A stretch of DNA of 64,000 nt from Magicicada septendecula (Eukaryota; Arthropoda; Insecta; Hemiptera; Cicadidae), in NCBI GenBank assembly GCA_034769895.1, contig JAWRYS010001461.1, positions 248,001 to 312,000 on the forward strand. Direction: 5' to 3'. The first letter of the stretch is position 1; each line of letters begins with the position of its first letter. Position numbers and translations under genes: made by a program. This document shows positions 1 to 10,716 of the stretch, piece after piece. The notes beneath the pieces are model-generated. The model saw nothing but the letters and a program-made list of their open reading frames with translations. It ran no database searches and was not told the DNA's origin.

Positions 1-180
1 CCCGCCTATGCAGGGAGGATGACAGCAAAAGCGTCAGGCTGCGGGACCATGCCGAAAACATCAGGTGGTCGCTATTAGTCGCCCCAAAAACATCTTTCAC
101 ATAAGGATACTACACATTATAGTTATATTATTGACAAGTTTAGTTTGCAAATTTAGTGGGAGGGCTGTGCTCTTTTGCCC
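1..180. other. Unassigned sequence
   Basis: I see no gene. The segment ends close to a hAT-like terminus at about 181-200, so it may be the inner part of an element that continues off the left edge of the window. Confidence 0.3.
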
Positions 181-308
181 TCCCTGTACGAGCCGCCACT
201 GTCTTATAGTGTGAACCAGTTTTCGCTTATTATAAGCTTCATCAGATGAATACAGTTTATAAGCGAAAACTGGTTCAGGCTATAAGGCAGTGGCGGCTCG
301 TACAGGGA
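181..308. repeat. Inverted repeat with two facing hAT-like ends
   Basis: Arms at 181-231 and 258-308 are near-perfect reverse complements (about 51 bp, few mismatches) around a 26-nt spacer. The left arm carries CCCTGTACGAGCCGCCACTG and the right arm its complement CAGTGGCGGCTCGTACAGGG. This CAGTGGCG start is typical of hAT-type termini, and a related start CAGTGGCGTAACTACAGG occurs at 47426. The CAGTG ends point away from each other, as if two elements or one inverted derivative meet here. The inner segment 201-287 is also partly palindromic. A foldback MITE is the alternative reading. Confidence 0.6.
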
Positions 309-2876
309 AAAAACTTTGTGTTCCGAGTTGGTAGTGATATACTTATATTTATAAGTAATTCATTTGTATTATATCTATTCCTATGACTAATACATTTATT
401 TATCATCAGCAGCATCACTGTCAATACCAACAAGGTCTGCAAAGTAGTTGCTCACAAAAACTGAATACTACATTGTTTCCTGGAACAGTCGAGACTTCAC
501 CTTCCTTTTGGCCTACATTTCCTCACCTGCTTTCAGAGACATGTATCTGTTTAGACGCTTCATCCAGTTTCTGCAATACTGATGAATGACAGAATATCTT
601 CAAACCAAAAAGGAATCGAAAAAACGAAGCTAGTTTTCAGTTTTAACTCAAGCGTTTGGCATTTGTCTGTCTGCTGTTTGGGGTATCTCTCACCCCAAAC
701 TTTCGAACGCTATCAACTGATTTTCATAAAACTTGGCACGTGTGCCTATACTTTTACCCTACTGAATCATATTTTTTTAGAGACTAATCCTCAAAACTAT
801 GGGTGTGGGAGACAAAAATGTTAGGGAGTCAAAACTGTGAAAAAATCACAAAAGCCCATTTGGGTATCAAATTGAAAGGAATTTAAACTGAAATCTGAAC
901 ATACTGTTAAATTTTGGAACCCCAGACCCCAAAAAGAGTCAAACAATTTGAAAATGCGGCAGAGTATCAGACTAAAGTGAACTGTAACCCAAATCTGAAT
1001 GTTTCAAATTTTAAGTGTTTATTTTATAATTGTGTGGTCTACAATTGTTATATTACTAAAGAAATAGTAATCGGGATTTTTGTAATTTTTCCATTATTGA
1101 AAAATTATCTAATATTGAAATTTATGTAATAATAAATGTACTTTGTTCAAAATAGTGAGTGAGTTCTCCGGCTGATGGAGCATACTAGTTATTTTTTATG
1201 CTGAACTGGTAAGTAGGGCCTATTGAGCCTACCTTACATCACATATTATCATTAACCTTACTACTCAAGCTGAAGTTATACAATTTTAAATATCAGCAAT
1301 GCAATCAATTTAACAAGTAAATCACTTTTTTAAAGGCTTTTATTTATTCCTTAAATGTGTCTTTTTTCACCTTGGCAGAATTCAACTACAGATAAAACAG
1401 AGATTTATTTCAAACCTTATTATTTATTCTATACCAACAATGTTATGTGATATTCAATACTCTACCATTCAAAACAGAATACAATTTTTTACCGGACTCT
1501 TAAATCTACCTGTTCTTTTTATGTACTCACGCTTTTCCATATGAAATTGTATGGAAGTGTATAAACGTTTATTATATAAATACTGTTAAAAAAAGGTTAA
1601 CAAATTTTCTGTAGACTGCACACGGAATACAGTAAAGTCTCACAAACTCAATATAATGTGGACTGAGAGGATGTCAGGTCTCAAAAATATAAAGTTTTAC
1701 AGAAATAAAGGAAATAATTAAAAACTCATCTTTTAAAACTTTGAGGACCAATGGCGTAATATTATGCCACAAGCAGACATGGTATTTTGATAGGCGGCAT
1801 AATACTATGCCACTCATTTTCAATGCTTTCAAATGCGACACCACAGAATAAATGCAGAATGTTTATCAAACCTTCAGACTCAATGTTTATCTTGTTTCTG
1901 CCTTCAGATTGCAGCACTAACTGGAGAAAACAGTGTATATAAAATAATGTAAACAGTTGGCAAGCGCTGCAAGTTTGTTTACATTTTGTGTGTTCAATGT
2001 ATGACTTATCTTTTTGTTTACGAGTATTTTGTAAATTATTTTGTGAATCTTTTAAGTGTTACTGTATATTTGTGAGTGTATTATTTTGCATATTAGCGTA
2101 TTATTTATTATAAAACTTATACATTATACTCTCTACTCAATGATAACCTAGACTTTTAGCATACGATCGTAATACTATGGAGTACAGTATACATGCTATT
2201 TCAACTTTTCTTTAGTCACTTATGATATTTTCCAGAATATTTTGTTTTCATTTAAACTAATTGTAGACAAGCATTAACAATGACATTCTCAAAAATAAAT
2301 AATTATGTTTGTATACAAATTCTGACCCAATTGCTCAAAGAGTTTGCATGTCCACCTGTGCTTCACACTTCATGACTAAAACATGTTATAATGTGTACTT
2401 TTCATAAGCCTCACCATACTTTGTTTTTGTTTTTACTAAAGACAATAACTGAGTTATGAACAAAACAATATGAGTAAAATCTGTCCTGACGTAGCTGTCT
2501 GAGTTCAAATAATATGATTTCAAAGAATTTTTTTCATAAAAATTATACAAAACATCCTATTTTTATACACCTTTACTTGTGACATAAAAAATGTAATAAA
2601 AATATAAAGAATGTATTCATAACAGGAATGTGTGGTAAAACATATGGTGTAATTATTTTTTAGTAATAAATTATATTAAAGATTTAATACTGTTTCAATA
2701 CAGCGGTTCGTTTGGGAAAAAAAATGCTGGTCATAGGGGATGATCTATATATAAACGGCATTGTACTCAAAGTGTTAATGATATAAATCCATCTATTAGC
2801 AACTAACTGGCCTACATACTACTAACTGGCACTCATGCCAATTGATCACTGCTAACTTATAACATTTTTATATTTG
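309..2876. other. AT-rich non-coding sequence
   Basis: Only short chance ORFs (60-80 codons, no recognisable domain) occur. A small palindromic motif around GGCATAATATTATGCC-like sequence near 1750-1822 could be a remnant of a small DNA transposon. No splice-flanked coding block is evident. Confidence 0.4.
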
Positions 2877-2912
2877 TAAGTGTGTGTGTGTGTGTGCGCG
2901 CACGCGCGCAAA
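2877..2912. repeat. (GT)n/(GC)n microsatellite
   Basis: A GT-dinucleotide run passes directly into alternating GC/AC dinucleotides (gtgtgtgtgcgcgcacgcgc). Confidence 0.9.
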
Positions 2913-3820
2913 AACAGTGGAATAAAACCAGTACACAATTCACTATAATTGTACCAATTACAACATCAATTTACCAAACATTCTGGAAAAGTGTTTCACC
3001 TTTATTGTTTTGTTTTCATAACACATAACCATGACGTGTTGTTAACAAACATACATTTATTTTTAAATTGTCACTGTTCGGGTCGTCATTTGTTAACAAA
3101 CCTACCTTTTTAATTTTTTAAATTGTTAACATTTTTAAAACTCTGTATTTACTCTGGGCAGTCCAGTCCCCATGTTGTGTTGTTGCCAACATAATATATT
3201 TTATGCCTACGGGTCCCAGGGTTCTTAGACGAGCGCAGAAACACAATGTTTGTTGAGAAATAATATACTCGGATTGCATTAGTTAAAACTTGTGTTTATT
3301 GACCACTGGAAATTTTATATTTTAATGACAAAACAAAATGGAGTCTTCCTCCTTTTACAAACTCCAAATACAAAATGGCCGCGTTACATCAGCCTTTATG
3401 CGTGATACTTGTACGTAATATATATCTTGACTTCAAATACTCTGATTACATATTTAAGTAAATCTAGACCATTACTGCAGTTTTAATAATTCAGGTTTTT
3501 TAAAGTTATACGAATCACATAACGTGAACCAATGCTTGTGATTATCTTGGTACCGGTACACACGCACACATGCTCTCACACATACTAACTAAAACGGTAC
3601 ATTTTCTATTACTTGAGCTCAAAAGATTTATAAAGACTGGTAGTTAAATTGGGTGAAATGTCTACTTCCCTGCTTTGTTATAGTGAAGATTGAGTCAGGC
3701 GTCACTCATGTGTCCGCTGGTATTCTGCTGAACTATATGATTTTCCTTTTGTAACTGCACTCACTGCCTCTACATTTTACACCTTTTGATTTTAACTAGT
3801 TTAGACTCACTTTTTGTTAC
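2913..3820. other. Non-coding sequence
   Basis: AT-rich, with no ORF of note and no repeat partner seen elsewhere in the window. Confidence 0.35.
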
Positions 3821-4012
3821 ATTTTGTTGTTACTTTTTAGACTTGCTGGCCAGCAATTTTAGTAGCGTGCAGTTCGCACGAAAGATCTTTGTCGACTGAG
3901 AGCGACAATATGGCGCTTATTTCCCAAGTGGAAAGGGTTGTTGCGTCATCAATTCTATTGTTCTTTGTGATGACGTCTTGGTTTTTCAAGGTGCAGCAAT
4001 TACGTCTGGCAT
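3821..4012. repeat. 192-bp dispersed repeat, copy 1
   Basis: Almost identical (one difference noticed, t/c in ggttgttgcgtc versus ggttgtcgcgtc) to 19484-19675, where the same segment lies inside a Penelope-like element just upstream of its reading frame. It includes a ctggccagcaa palindrome and atgacgtc sites. It may be a PLE 5' segment, a short interspersed repeat or a captured host sequence. The shared block ends at exactly the same base (ctggcat) in both places. Confidence 0.75.
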
Positions 4013-4569
4013 TCTTCTGATGACGTTTACATAGGATCGGTCGTTTGTTGTGTCCGAATCGCTGCCGTTTCTCACGTACGCCACTGACCTTGGCGCCAAC
4101 TCTTCATTGCTTTCTGCGTTGTTTCACATGTTTGGAAAACTTTACTCTCACACATACAAAATTTTAATTCACAATAAAATTATATCTGTTGTTTACCCAA
4201 AATCCCTACATGGACCTATTTGTACCGTTACAGTGTTATTACCAGTATAGCTTATCTCTTTAAAATATTTATTCAAAAGCATCTCTTAAATTATTGTGAC
4301 ACATTTGCACTAAGTTGAAACTTAATTGGTTTCAAGAAATTACTTCTGACCCTATTAAGTTGAACAGCTTATTTCCTTTCTACAAGTACCCTTTACTTTC
4401 CATTACTTTTATTTTATTTTCTTATTTTTTGTCTGATCTTATTTCTTGCACATCACATGTATTATACAAATATTGATAAGCCTATTGCACAGATACCAAC
4501 CACTAGCATCAAGGATTGTTTTGTTGGAATTCATATCATACATATAGATTACAGTTCTTTGACACTGAA
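4013..4569. other. Non-coding sequence
   Basis: No recognisable gene. Short ORFs here show no family features. Confidence 0.35.
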
Positions 4570-4793
4570 AGCTGAGTGCCTACACAAGGAGAGCAATAAA
4601 GGAGCAACCGAATTCTACGATTCAACCCCCAACCTGGAGGACCAGGAACTTTGATTTCAGGGTGCTCTTCCCCTAGAGAGTTGCTTTCACCTCAGCTGAT
4701 GAGCTCTCTCTGCCTGGTCGCAGTAGGTTAACTGACTCAGCCCATGTGTGCAGCCATTGGCCTACTGTAGCCTCCTATGCCTCCACACTAGAT
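4570..4793. repeat. GC-richer dispersed-repeat-like sequence, left part
   Basis: This block is more GC-rich than its surroundings and runs straight into the target site of the LTR element. Its continuation resumes at 18681. Joined across the AGAT duplication it reads as one uninterrupted segment of unknown nature, possibly LINE- or SINE-related or old host sequence. Confidence 0.35.
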
Positions 4794-5749
4794 TGTAACG
4801 GTACAGAAATTAAATTTTATTTGATCAATTCAGTTAACTTTCAATTGACAGACTTCATTTGTGGGGTGCCCCAGTAACCAGCAATGCACATTGTTAGCCT
4901 AAACAATTGTCCAGACGCAATGCGTAACCGCCCCAGTAAGCAGCAGGCTTCTTGTGAAACAGTATGCAGTTTGTCATCAGAGAGTGAACAGTAGATAGCC
5001 AGCAGCAGCAGTTTATTAAAATAGTTAAACGGTGGCCTCGGGTGCAAGATAGGCCGTAATTAAGAGTAGGCCTATCTTTTAAAGTATAGCAAGTATTGAT
5101 AAGTGTATAAACAATAACACGCGGCCAGTCTACAAAAAATTAAGTGTTCGAACAAAGTTACGTCGGCCGATTTTATTTTACCACATGTGGGAACATTGAA
5201 TTAAAACAGTGAAAAAATAAGTAAATAATGTAAATTAATAAATAATAGTGCTGGAGTGTGAAAAAACGGTTATCATGAGACGGCGTAGCAAACCAGAAGA
5301 AAACGTAATGGATGGGTAACTAAAATCACAGCATATTAACATTTAAACCAATGTTCAGTAAATGATGATTATAATTTTGATTAACAAAAGCTTAAAACGT
5401 AAAAAACAAAGAGATCTCTAAGAAAAAGGTTTTTTATATTAAATATGAGAGCAAGGTGAAAAAATAAAAAATAAACGTACTGGTTTATTCAAAAAGATAT
5501 AATTTGTTATAGGTTAAGAAAGATTTCATTTATTAATTTGTTTGAATTTAATGTATTACTAATATAAAGACTACGAGTAAGTAATGTGGCTAATAAATTG
5601 GAAGCGATTTGTTTTATAAACGAACTGCGTATTTATATGTGTACTGGTAACATTCAAATAATCCTTTCTGCAGCGGTTTCGTCTGTACGACTCTGGAGTA
5701 ACCCTAAGGTAAGAGCTAATTATTAATTTGAACAAATTGAGTAGTCTCA
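4794..5749 (+). repeat. 5' LTR of outer element
   Basis: 956 bp, TG...CA ends, direct-repeat partner at 17724-18680. Preceded by AGAT. Confidence 0.92.
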
Positions 5750-5750
5750 C

Positions 5751-5768
5751 TGGCGCCCGAACAGGGAC
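5751..5768 (+). promoter_or_regulatory. Primer binding site, tRNA-Lys(UUU) type
   Basis: TGGCGCCCGAACAGGGAC lies one base after the LTR. It is identical to the classical 18-nt site complementary to the 3' end of tRNA-Lys(UUU), so minus-strand synthesis was probably primed by that tRNA. All other LTR families in this window use a different, tRNA-Lys(CUU)-like motif. Confidence 0.92.
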
Positions 5769-5923
5769 GGCGAAAAGCTTTAATTATATTTGCCAGACCT
5801 AACCAAGCTGCAGAACGGGTCATTTGAGAGGGAGGACGCTTTGGTAAATTAAATACAAAAAGGGTTACGTTAATATTGGATTAGATTAATATTCTTATGT
5901 AACATTTTATAAACTTATAAAAA

Positions 5924-7225
5924 ATGGCAGCGAATAATGACGATGTCAATGAAGTAACTGATGTTGACAATTTTGATGAATCGGCTATTATGCATAATAT
6001 TGAGGTCCACTCGACTCCAAATGGGAGTCAGGACAATAAAATAAAACCAGACATTACAAATGAAATAAATAGTACAGATGATTCGGGGGTGCAAGTAACC
6101 CCAAAATCGAGTAGGGAAAGTAAAATTAATAACGATGAAGTCAGCTTCACTGACAATAAAACAGAAAGTCAGTCGACACCGGTCCAAGGTAAAAAGTCTG
6201 ACGATAGTTATGAAATGTTCAAAATGATACAAACAATGTTAGATATGAAATTCAATGAACAGAAGAGTGATTCTGATGTTAAATTTAATACAATTAATAG
6301 CAAATTCCATGAGTTAAAGGGTGATATAAATAATATTGACCAAAAATTTGATAAGCGTTTATGTGATATGAAACAACAGAGTGTTAAGTTAGAAGATAAT
6401 ATTAATAAACGTTTAAATGAGATGGATGAATGTTTTAACACCATTAAAGAACAAGTGTTAGAAAAAATTGATAAACAAATACAAAAGGTAATCGGAAATT
6501 TTGAATGTAAAACAAATGAGAATTATAATGACATGTGTAAAAACATGGTAGTAGAGAACAAGGAGATTAAGGTTGAGAGTGATGAAGATTTTGTTGAAGT
6601 AGAGTTTAGTAATGAAGTGTTGCTAGCAAATGCCAATGAGAATGAGAGAGAGTGTGAAGACAGTTTAAGTGTAGAGGGTGAAAAGAGGGCAAATTTTTCT
6701 TGTGAGATGGGTGAAGAAAATGCTTCACTAGTATTGTTGGAGGACAAAGGTTCCTCCTTAGTTTTTGTAAAAGACAAAAGGTCTTTAAATTATTTTTGTG
6801 TATCTGGTAAAGCCAGATGTTATAATAATGTTGTGTTGCCCTCTGTATGGAATGAGAATGTGAAATGTTGTGATAAATATTGTGATGAGAGAATCAGAGA
6901 GAGAGAAATAGAAATATATAAGTTGAATAGAGACTATGAAGTACTAGTACAGAATTTATGCATGGAGAGAGAGGAGCAAATTGATTTACCTTCCAAAATA
7001 GAGTTTGATAATGAATATGATGAAAAAATAAATTACCCGATATTGAATATAATTACTAATGGAGACTGGACAGAAATACATAATGTTGACTTGGTATACG
7101 ATTATTATGATAAAATGAATAAACTGAAATTTTATGGTTGTTACACACAAGATAGCCATATGTGTGTAAATAAAATTGAAAACTGTTATTTGAAACCAAG
7201 ACTAATTTTTGACGATGGAGGGTAA
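5924..7225 (+). CDS. Gag-like protein of outer LTR element (433 aa)
   Basis: An intact ORF starts at the first good ATG after the primer site (leader about 155 nt). The protein is acidic and rich in Asn, Asp, Glu and Lys. The first ~90 residues are low-complexity and Ser/Thr/Asp-rich. Residues about 95-215 have heptad-like spacing of hydrophobic residues and probably form a coiled coil. The rest contains scattered Cys residues (for example around 315-330) but no CCHC knuckle in the usual spacing. No protease, RT, RNase H or integrase motif follows. The position directly after LTR and primer site, and the coiled coil shared in style with the 792-aa gag of the nested element, suggest a divergent gag-like structural protein. 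It could also be a captured coiled-coil protein. I cannot name a family. Confidence 0.6.
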   Translation: MAANNDDVNEVTDVDNFDESAIMHNIEVHSTPNGSQDNKIKPDITNEINSTDDSGVQVTPKSSRESKINNDEVSFTDNKTESQSTPVQGKKSDDSYEMFKMIQTMLDMKFNEQKSDSDVKFNTINSKFHELKGDINNIDQKFDKRLCDMKQQSVKLEDNINKRLNEMDECFNTIKEQVLEKIDKQIQKVIGNFECKTNENYNDMCKNMVVENKEIKVESDEDFVEVEFSNEVLLANANENERECEDSLSVEGEKRANFSCEMGEENASLVLLEDKGSSLVFVKDKRSLNYFCVSGKARCYNNVVLPSVWNENVKCCDKYCDERIREREIEIYKLNRDYEVLVQNLCMEREEQIDLPSKIEFDNEYDEKINYPILNIITNGDWTEIHNVDLVYDYYDKMNKLKFYGCYTQDSHMCVNKIENCYLKPRLIFDDGG

Positions 7226-8270
7226 ACAATAAAGCAATAAATGGACAATTGTAAGTATTTATTTTACGGTTCAGACCTCGCAACCTTGGACAATGAAGTG
7301 ATGATGAACAAGTAATGATGAAGATTTGTAAATATATTATAGTGAAATTAATTGTGTGTGCACTGTAAAATGTTTCATGTAACCATGTGTGTATTGATTG
7401 ATTTTAATAATAATACTATTTTATGTTGTTAACTAATAATAATAATTAACAGGAGGTATTAATGAATTCCATTTTGAATTATGTTCGTATTAGGTTAACC
7501 AAAACAATGAGTAACTAAAATCAAATGGTTTTTAGTAAAATGTTATTCAAGTAATTGTGGTGAATCAAAAGTATATCCGATTTGAGTTGGAAAAAAAAAA
7601 GAGATAAATATGTTAACTAAAAGATTTATAAAAATTGAAAAGTGAAGTACAGGTTAGTATGTGGTAAGCAGAATGTTTAGACTGAATGAGTGTTTATGAA
7701 AACAAGTCTGGCACACAAGTGTTTATGTAAACAGGTAGATGGTCTGTTGTGACCAATGTTTACAGCCAGAGGTGTTGAAGCTGAGTTGACAATAACAAAA
7801 ATGTTGTAGTCTGCTGAATCATTGCCAGTAGCAAAATTCTATTATGAAATAAAAAGAAATGCCAGGTGTGAAGAAATGAAGGTAAATTTTTTTAATGATG
7901 TAAGGAAATTAATTAATGTTTTGATTGTGAGACAGTTAATATTTGTGTGATAGGATGTTGCTAATGTAAAATCATTTTGATCAAATGTAATTAATTTTGA
8001 AACTGTTAATTAAATAAAAAGTAAATTAATTTGGTAATTAAATTAATTGAAAAGATGATTTTTAATAATAAAGTTAAATTTATTTTGGACTAAATTTCAA
8101 AGGTAACGGTAGATTAAATAGTGACTGATGAAAACAATGATTAAAATATTTATTTAAAATAAAAAAATGAAAGAACGTCCAAGCCAAGATAGTGTTTGGA
8201 AAATAAGATGGGTATATTACTGTTCATATAGACTTTACATATAAACATTACATATGTTAGGAATATTTTG

Positions 8271-8302
<32 letters not shown>
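7226..8302 (+). other. Outer element, non-coding internal region
   Basis: AT-rich, with no ORF that I can assign. It ends in a TA-dinucleotide tract (about 8273-8302) that is the target site of the nested element. It continues at 17214. Confidence 0.6.
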
Positions 8303-8305
<3 letters not shown>

Positions 8306-10627
8306 AACGCAACATAGTTGAGGTTCCCCAACGTTACATAAAAGACTGAATGAAATATGGTCAAAGACCATACCCTGACTTAAGGTTGTTCGATAGTTCA
8401 TATGTTTGAGAAGGACCTCAAGTAAAAAGGAGGCAATGACTAATATTAAATGTAAAAGAGCCAGACCAATGAATGATTGGATGTAATGAAATGTTTGTTT
8501 TGTACTGTGACATGTTAAGGTCTACAGAATATTTATATTGTATGTTGAATGTGTTAAAAATGAAATGATGTTGTTTGATAATAATACTTACTCAATAATT
8601 ATGTTTATATTTTATATTAGATTTGTTTTTATACAGCACAATATAGTTACCAATGTTAGGCACGGTACTAAGTTGTCAGTATTGTATAAAATTGAAAGAT
8701 ACTGTTGTTCTAATTAATGTTTATAAACTGGATCAGGAGTGTGACCAGTGTTTCAAGTCTAACAAGTAGTTCTGACAATTATGTCATAAATTAATAAAGG
8801 GTTCCAGAACCAATTGATTAATGTAAAAACAAATAACCACCAGTAAATTAAAATTCATGTAATTAACTATGTAATCAATAATTAATTGTACAGTAGGTCA
8901 GGTAAAAAGAAAATTAAGTTAAAAACCAAATAATGTTATAATGGTTGTAAATGAATCTATAGGCCTAAATTCCATATTAGTGAAAGGAAATTAATACCTT
9001 TTTAGTAAACCCAGTCCAACGAAACTCTAGTAAAACATTTACTGTTTAATAAGGAAGGTTAGGGGAGAATTTTATGTGATTCAATATTAATCCAAGCATG
9101 GAGTATTTTATTGGAAAGGAGTAGTAATATTCTATAATGCCGGCTCAAGGATATATAGAAAACCTGGTTGTTCAGGCAACTGATTTTTAGTAACTTGTTG
9201 ATTTTGAATAGATGGTACTGATTGTTACAAGCTATTAGGTTGAAATGAACCGATATATTTAAAATATATGAATAAATATAAAGAAAATATATATCCAAAT
9301 TGAAAAAAAACATTTTGCAAAACAATTATACTGGAATGTTAATGAATCATACAAATTAAATAACCCTATAAATTATCAACGAATACCATAAAAAAGAACT
9401 GAAAGCGTCTCACCTCATTCACTAAACAATTCCGCTGAATTTGGTATCAAACCAATTCATGCTATAAATTGAAGACCAATAAAGAGTTGAAGCCTGAATT
9501 AATGGAAATATTTGGAAATACAGAAGATTCGGTTGACGAAATAACCTTCATTGACAGCGGAAGCTGAGATCCTAATTCCAGTTCGTTGGGACCAAGAATT
9601 GTGAAGACGCAAAAGAAGACTCGAAGCACCAGAGTTCCCGTGGGATTATCATCATCCATTCATTGAAGACCAGAGCAGTTTTACAGAGTGAAGACGATAT
9701 AACCTGCATTTTGATCGTAGTTGACAAACATTCACCGCCTAATGAAGCTTTCGCCGCTTGGGTAAAAAAACAAATTATTTTCATATCATTGTATTTTAAG
9801 TAAATAATTTTATTCTTTTTGTAAATTGAACAACCTTAATTATGCGTTTTACCTGGCCTTACTAATGGTTCAAAGAACTACACGAACCCTGGTATAAGAA
9901 TTATTTGTCATTATTTTCAAAGTATATATGTTTTTCTTTTTAGAATTCGAATAATTAAGAATCGATACATGTTGGGATAGTCGATTGTATTGTCTTATTG
10001 TTTGTCTGAGACAACGTAACTGGTTAAATACCAGAGAAAAATAAATAAAGTACATTTGTTGTATGAGATAACGTTTTAATCATTGCAGAGAAAATACTAT
10101 ATGTAATTGGCGTAATAATTTATTAACAGATTGATACAAACACTCAGAATAACTAACCTATACGCACAATTATTTATAATAACAGCGCTCCAAGTTTGCA
10201 GCTGGTGAGACGGGAGATTGCTGAACTAACGGGTTTTGCCATACTAAATTTGAATGAAATTTTTATCGTTGAGGGACTAGGGTTGAGACAAAAACCACTT
10301 ACATTCAGTAAATACTCCATATATATTGCTCATATTAAACAACCACTGAGAATTAAATTAAGTCTACAGAATACTACCATTATAAATTCAGGAATATAAT
10401 TCTAAGTTTGTGGACTTAATAATCTGTGTTCTGAGGGTTTCACTGGTCACAACTCGACACATTCTATATATTTCATTTTGTTACAAATTGCCGCCTGCAA
10501 CGTGGGGCTTAAACGAAAACGAGGACGTCCATTTAGTCTCTTTCTTTACAAATTGACGCTCGCAACGTGAGGCATCATCGTCGCATCTTAACACCTAAAA
10601 GTCCATTAGTCTCTCTCTCTCTTTACA
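8303..10627 (+). repeat. 5' LTR of nested element (2325 bp)
   Basis: TGTAACGC...CTTTACA, followed directly by the primer site. Relative to the 3' LTR it lacks about 333 bp (between ggtcacaac at 10453 and tcgacacattc), which removes four of the six internal PBS-like units. Two units remain (about 10482-10510 and 10546-10575). Defining the LTR end at 10627 rather than 10451 is required because the same 176-bp segment recurs at the end of the 3' LTR, directly before the target duplication. Confidence 0.88.
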
Positions 10628-10630
10628 AAT

Positions 10631-10650
10631 TGGCGCTCAACGCGTGGGCT
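10631..10650 (+). promoter_or_regulatory. Primer binding site, tRNA-Lys(CUU)-like
   Basis: TGGCGCTCAACGCGTGGGCT follows the LTR end. It resembles the site TGGCGCCCAACGTGGGGC that is complementary to tRNA-Lys(CUU), with a few differences. The same motif, more degenerate, is repeated inside the LTR just upstream. Confidence 0.7.
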
Positions 10651-10716
10651 TTAGTTAAGTAAAAACTCATATTATTTGTTACTTAACTTGAGCAGGCAAC
10701 CATTAGAGGCACAGGA

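Noticed and set aside
5915-6232. Minus-strand 105-codon ORF opposite the outer gag-like gene.
   Set aside because: Full overlap with the longer sense ORF and no family feature.
9059-10399. Several 60-90 codon ORFs inside the LTRs, duplicated at 15308-16648.
   Set aside because: They are non-coding LTR sequence. Their conservation only reflects the identity of the two LTRs.
10452-10627. Initial reading that the nested element's LTR ends at 10451 (GGTCACA) with a separate leader repeated after the 3' copy.
   Set aside because: The supposed leader also occurs at 17034-17209 directly before the ATAT duplication. With an LTR end at TTTACA, both the target duplication and the primer site fall into place.
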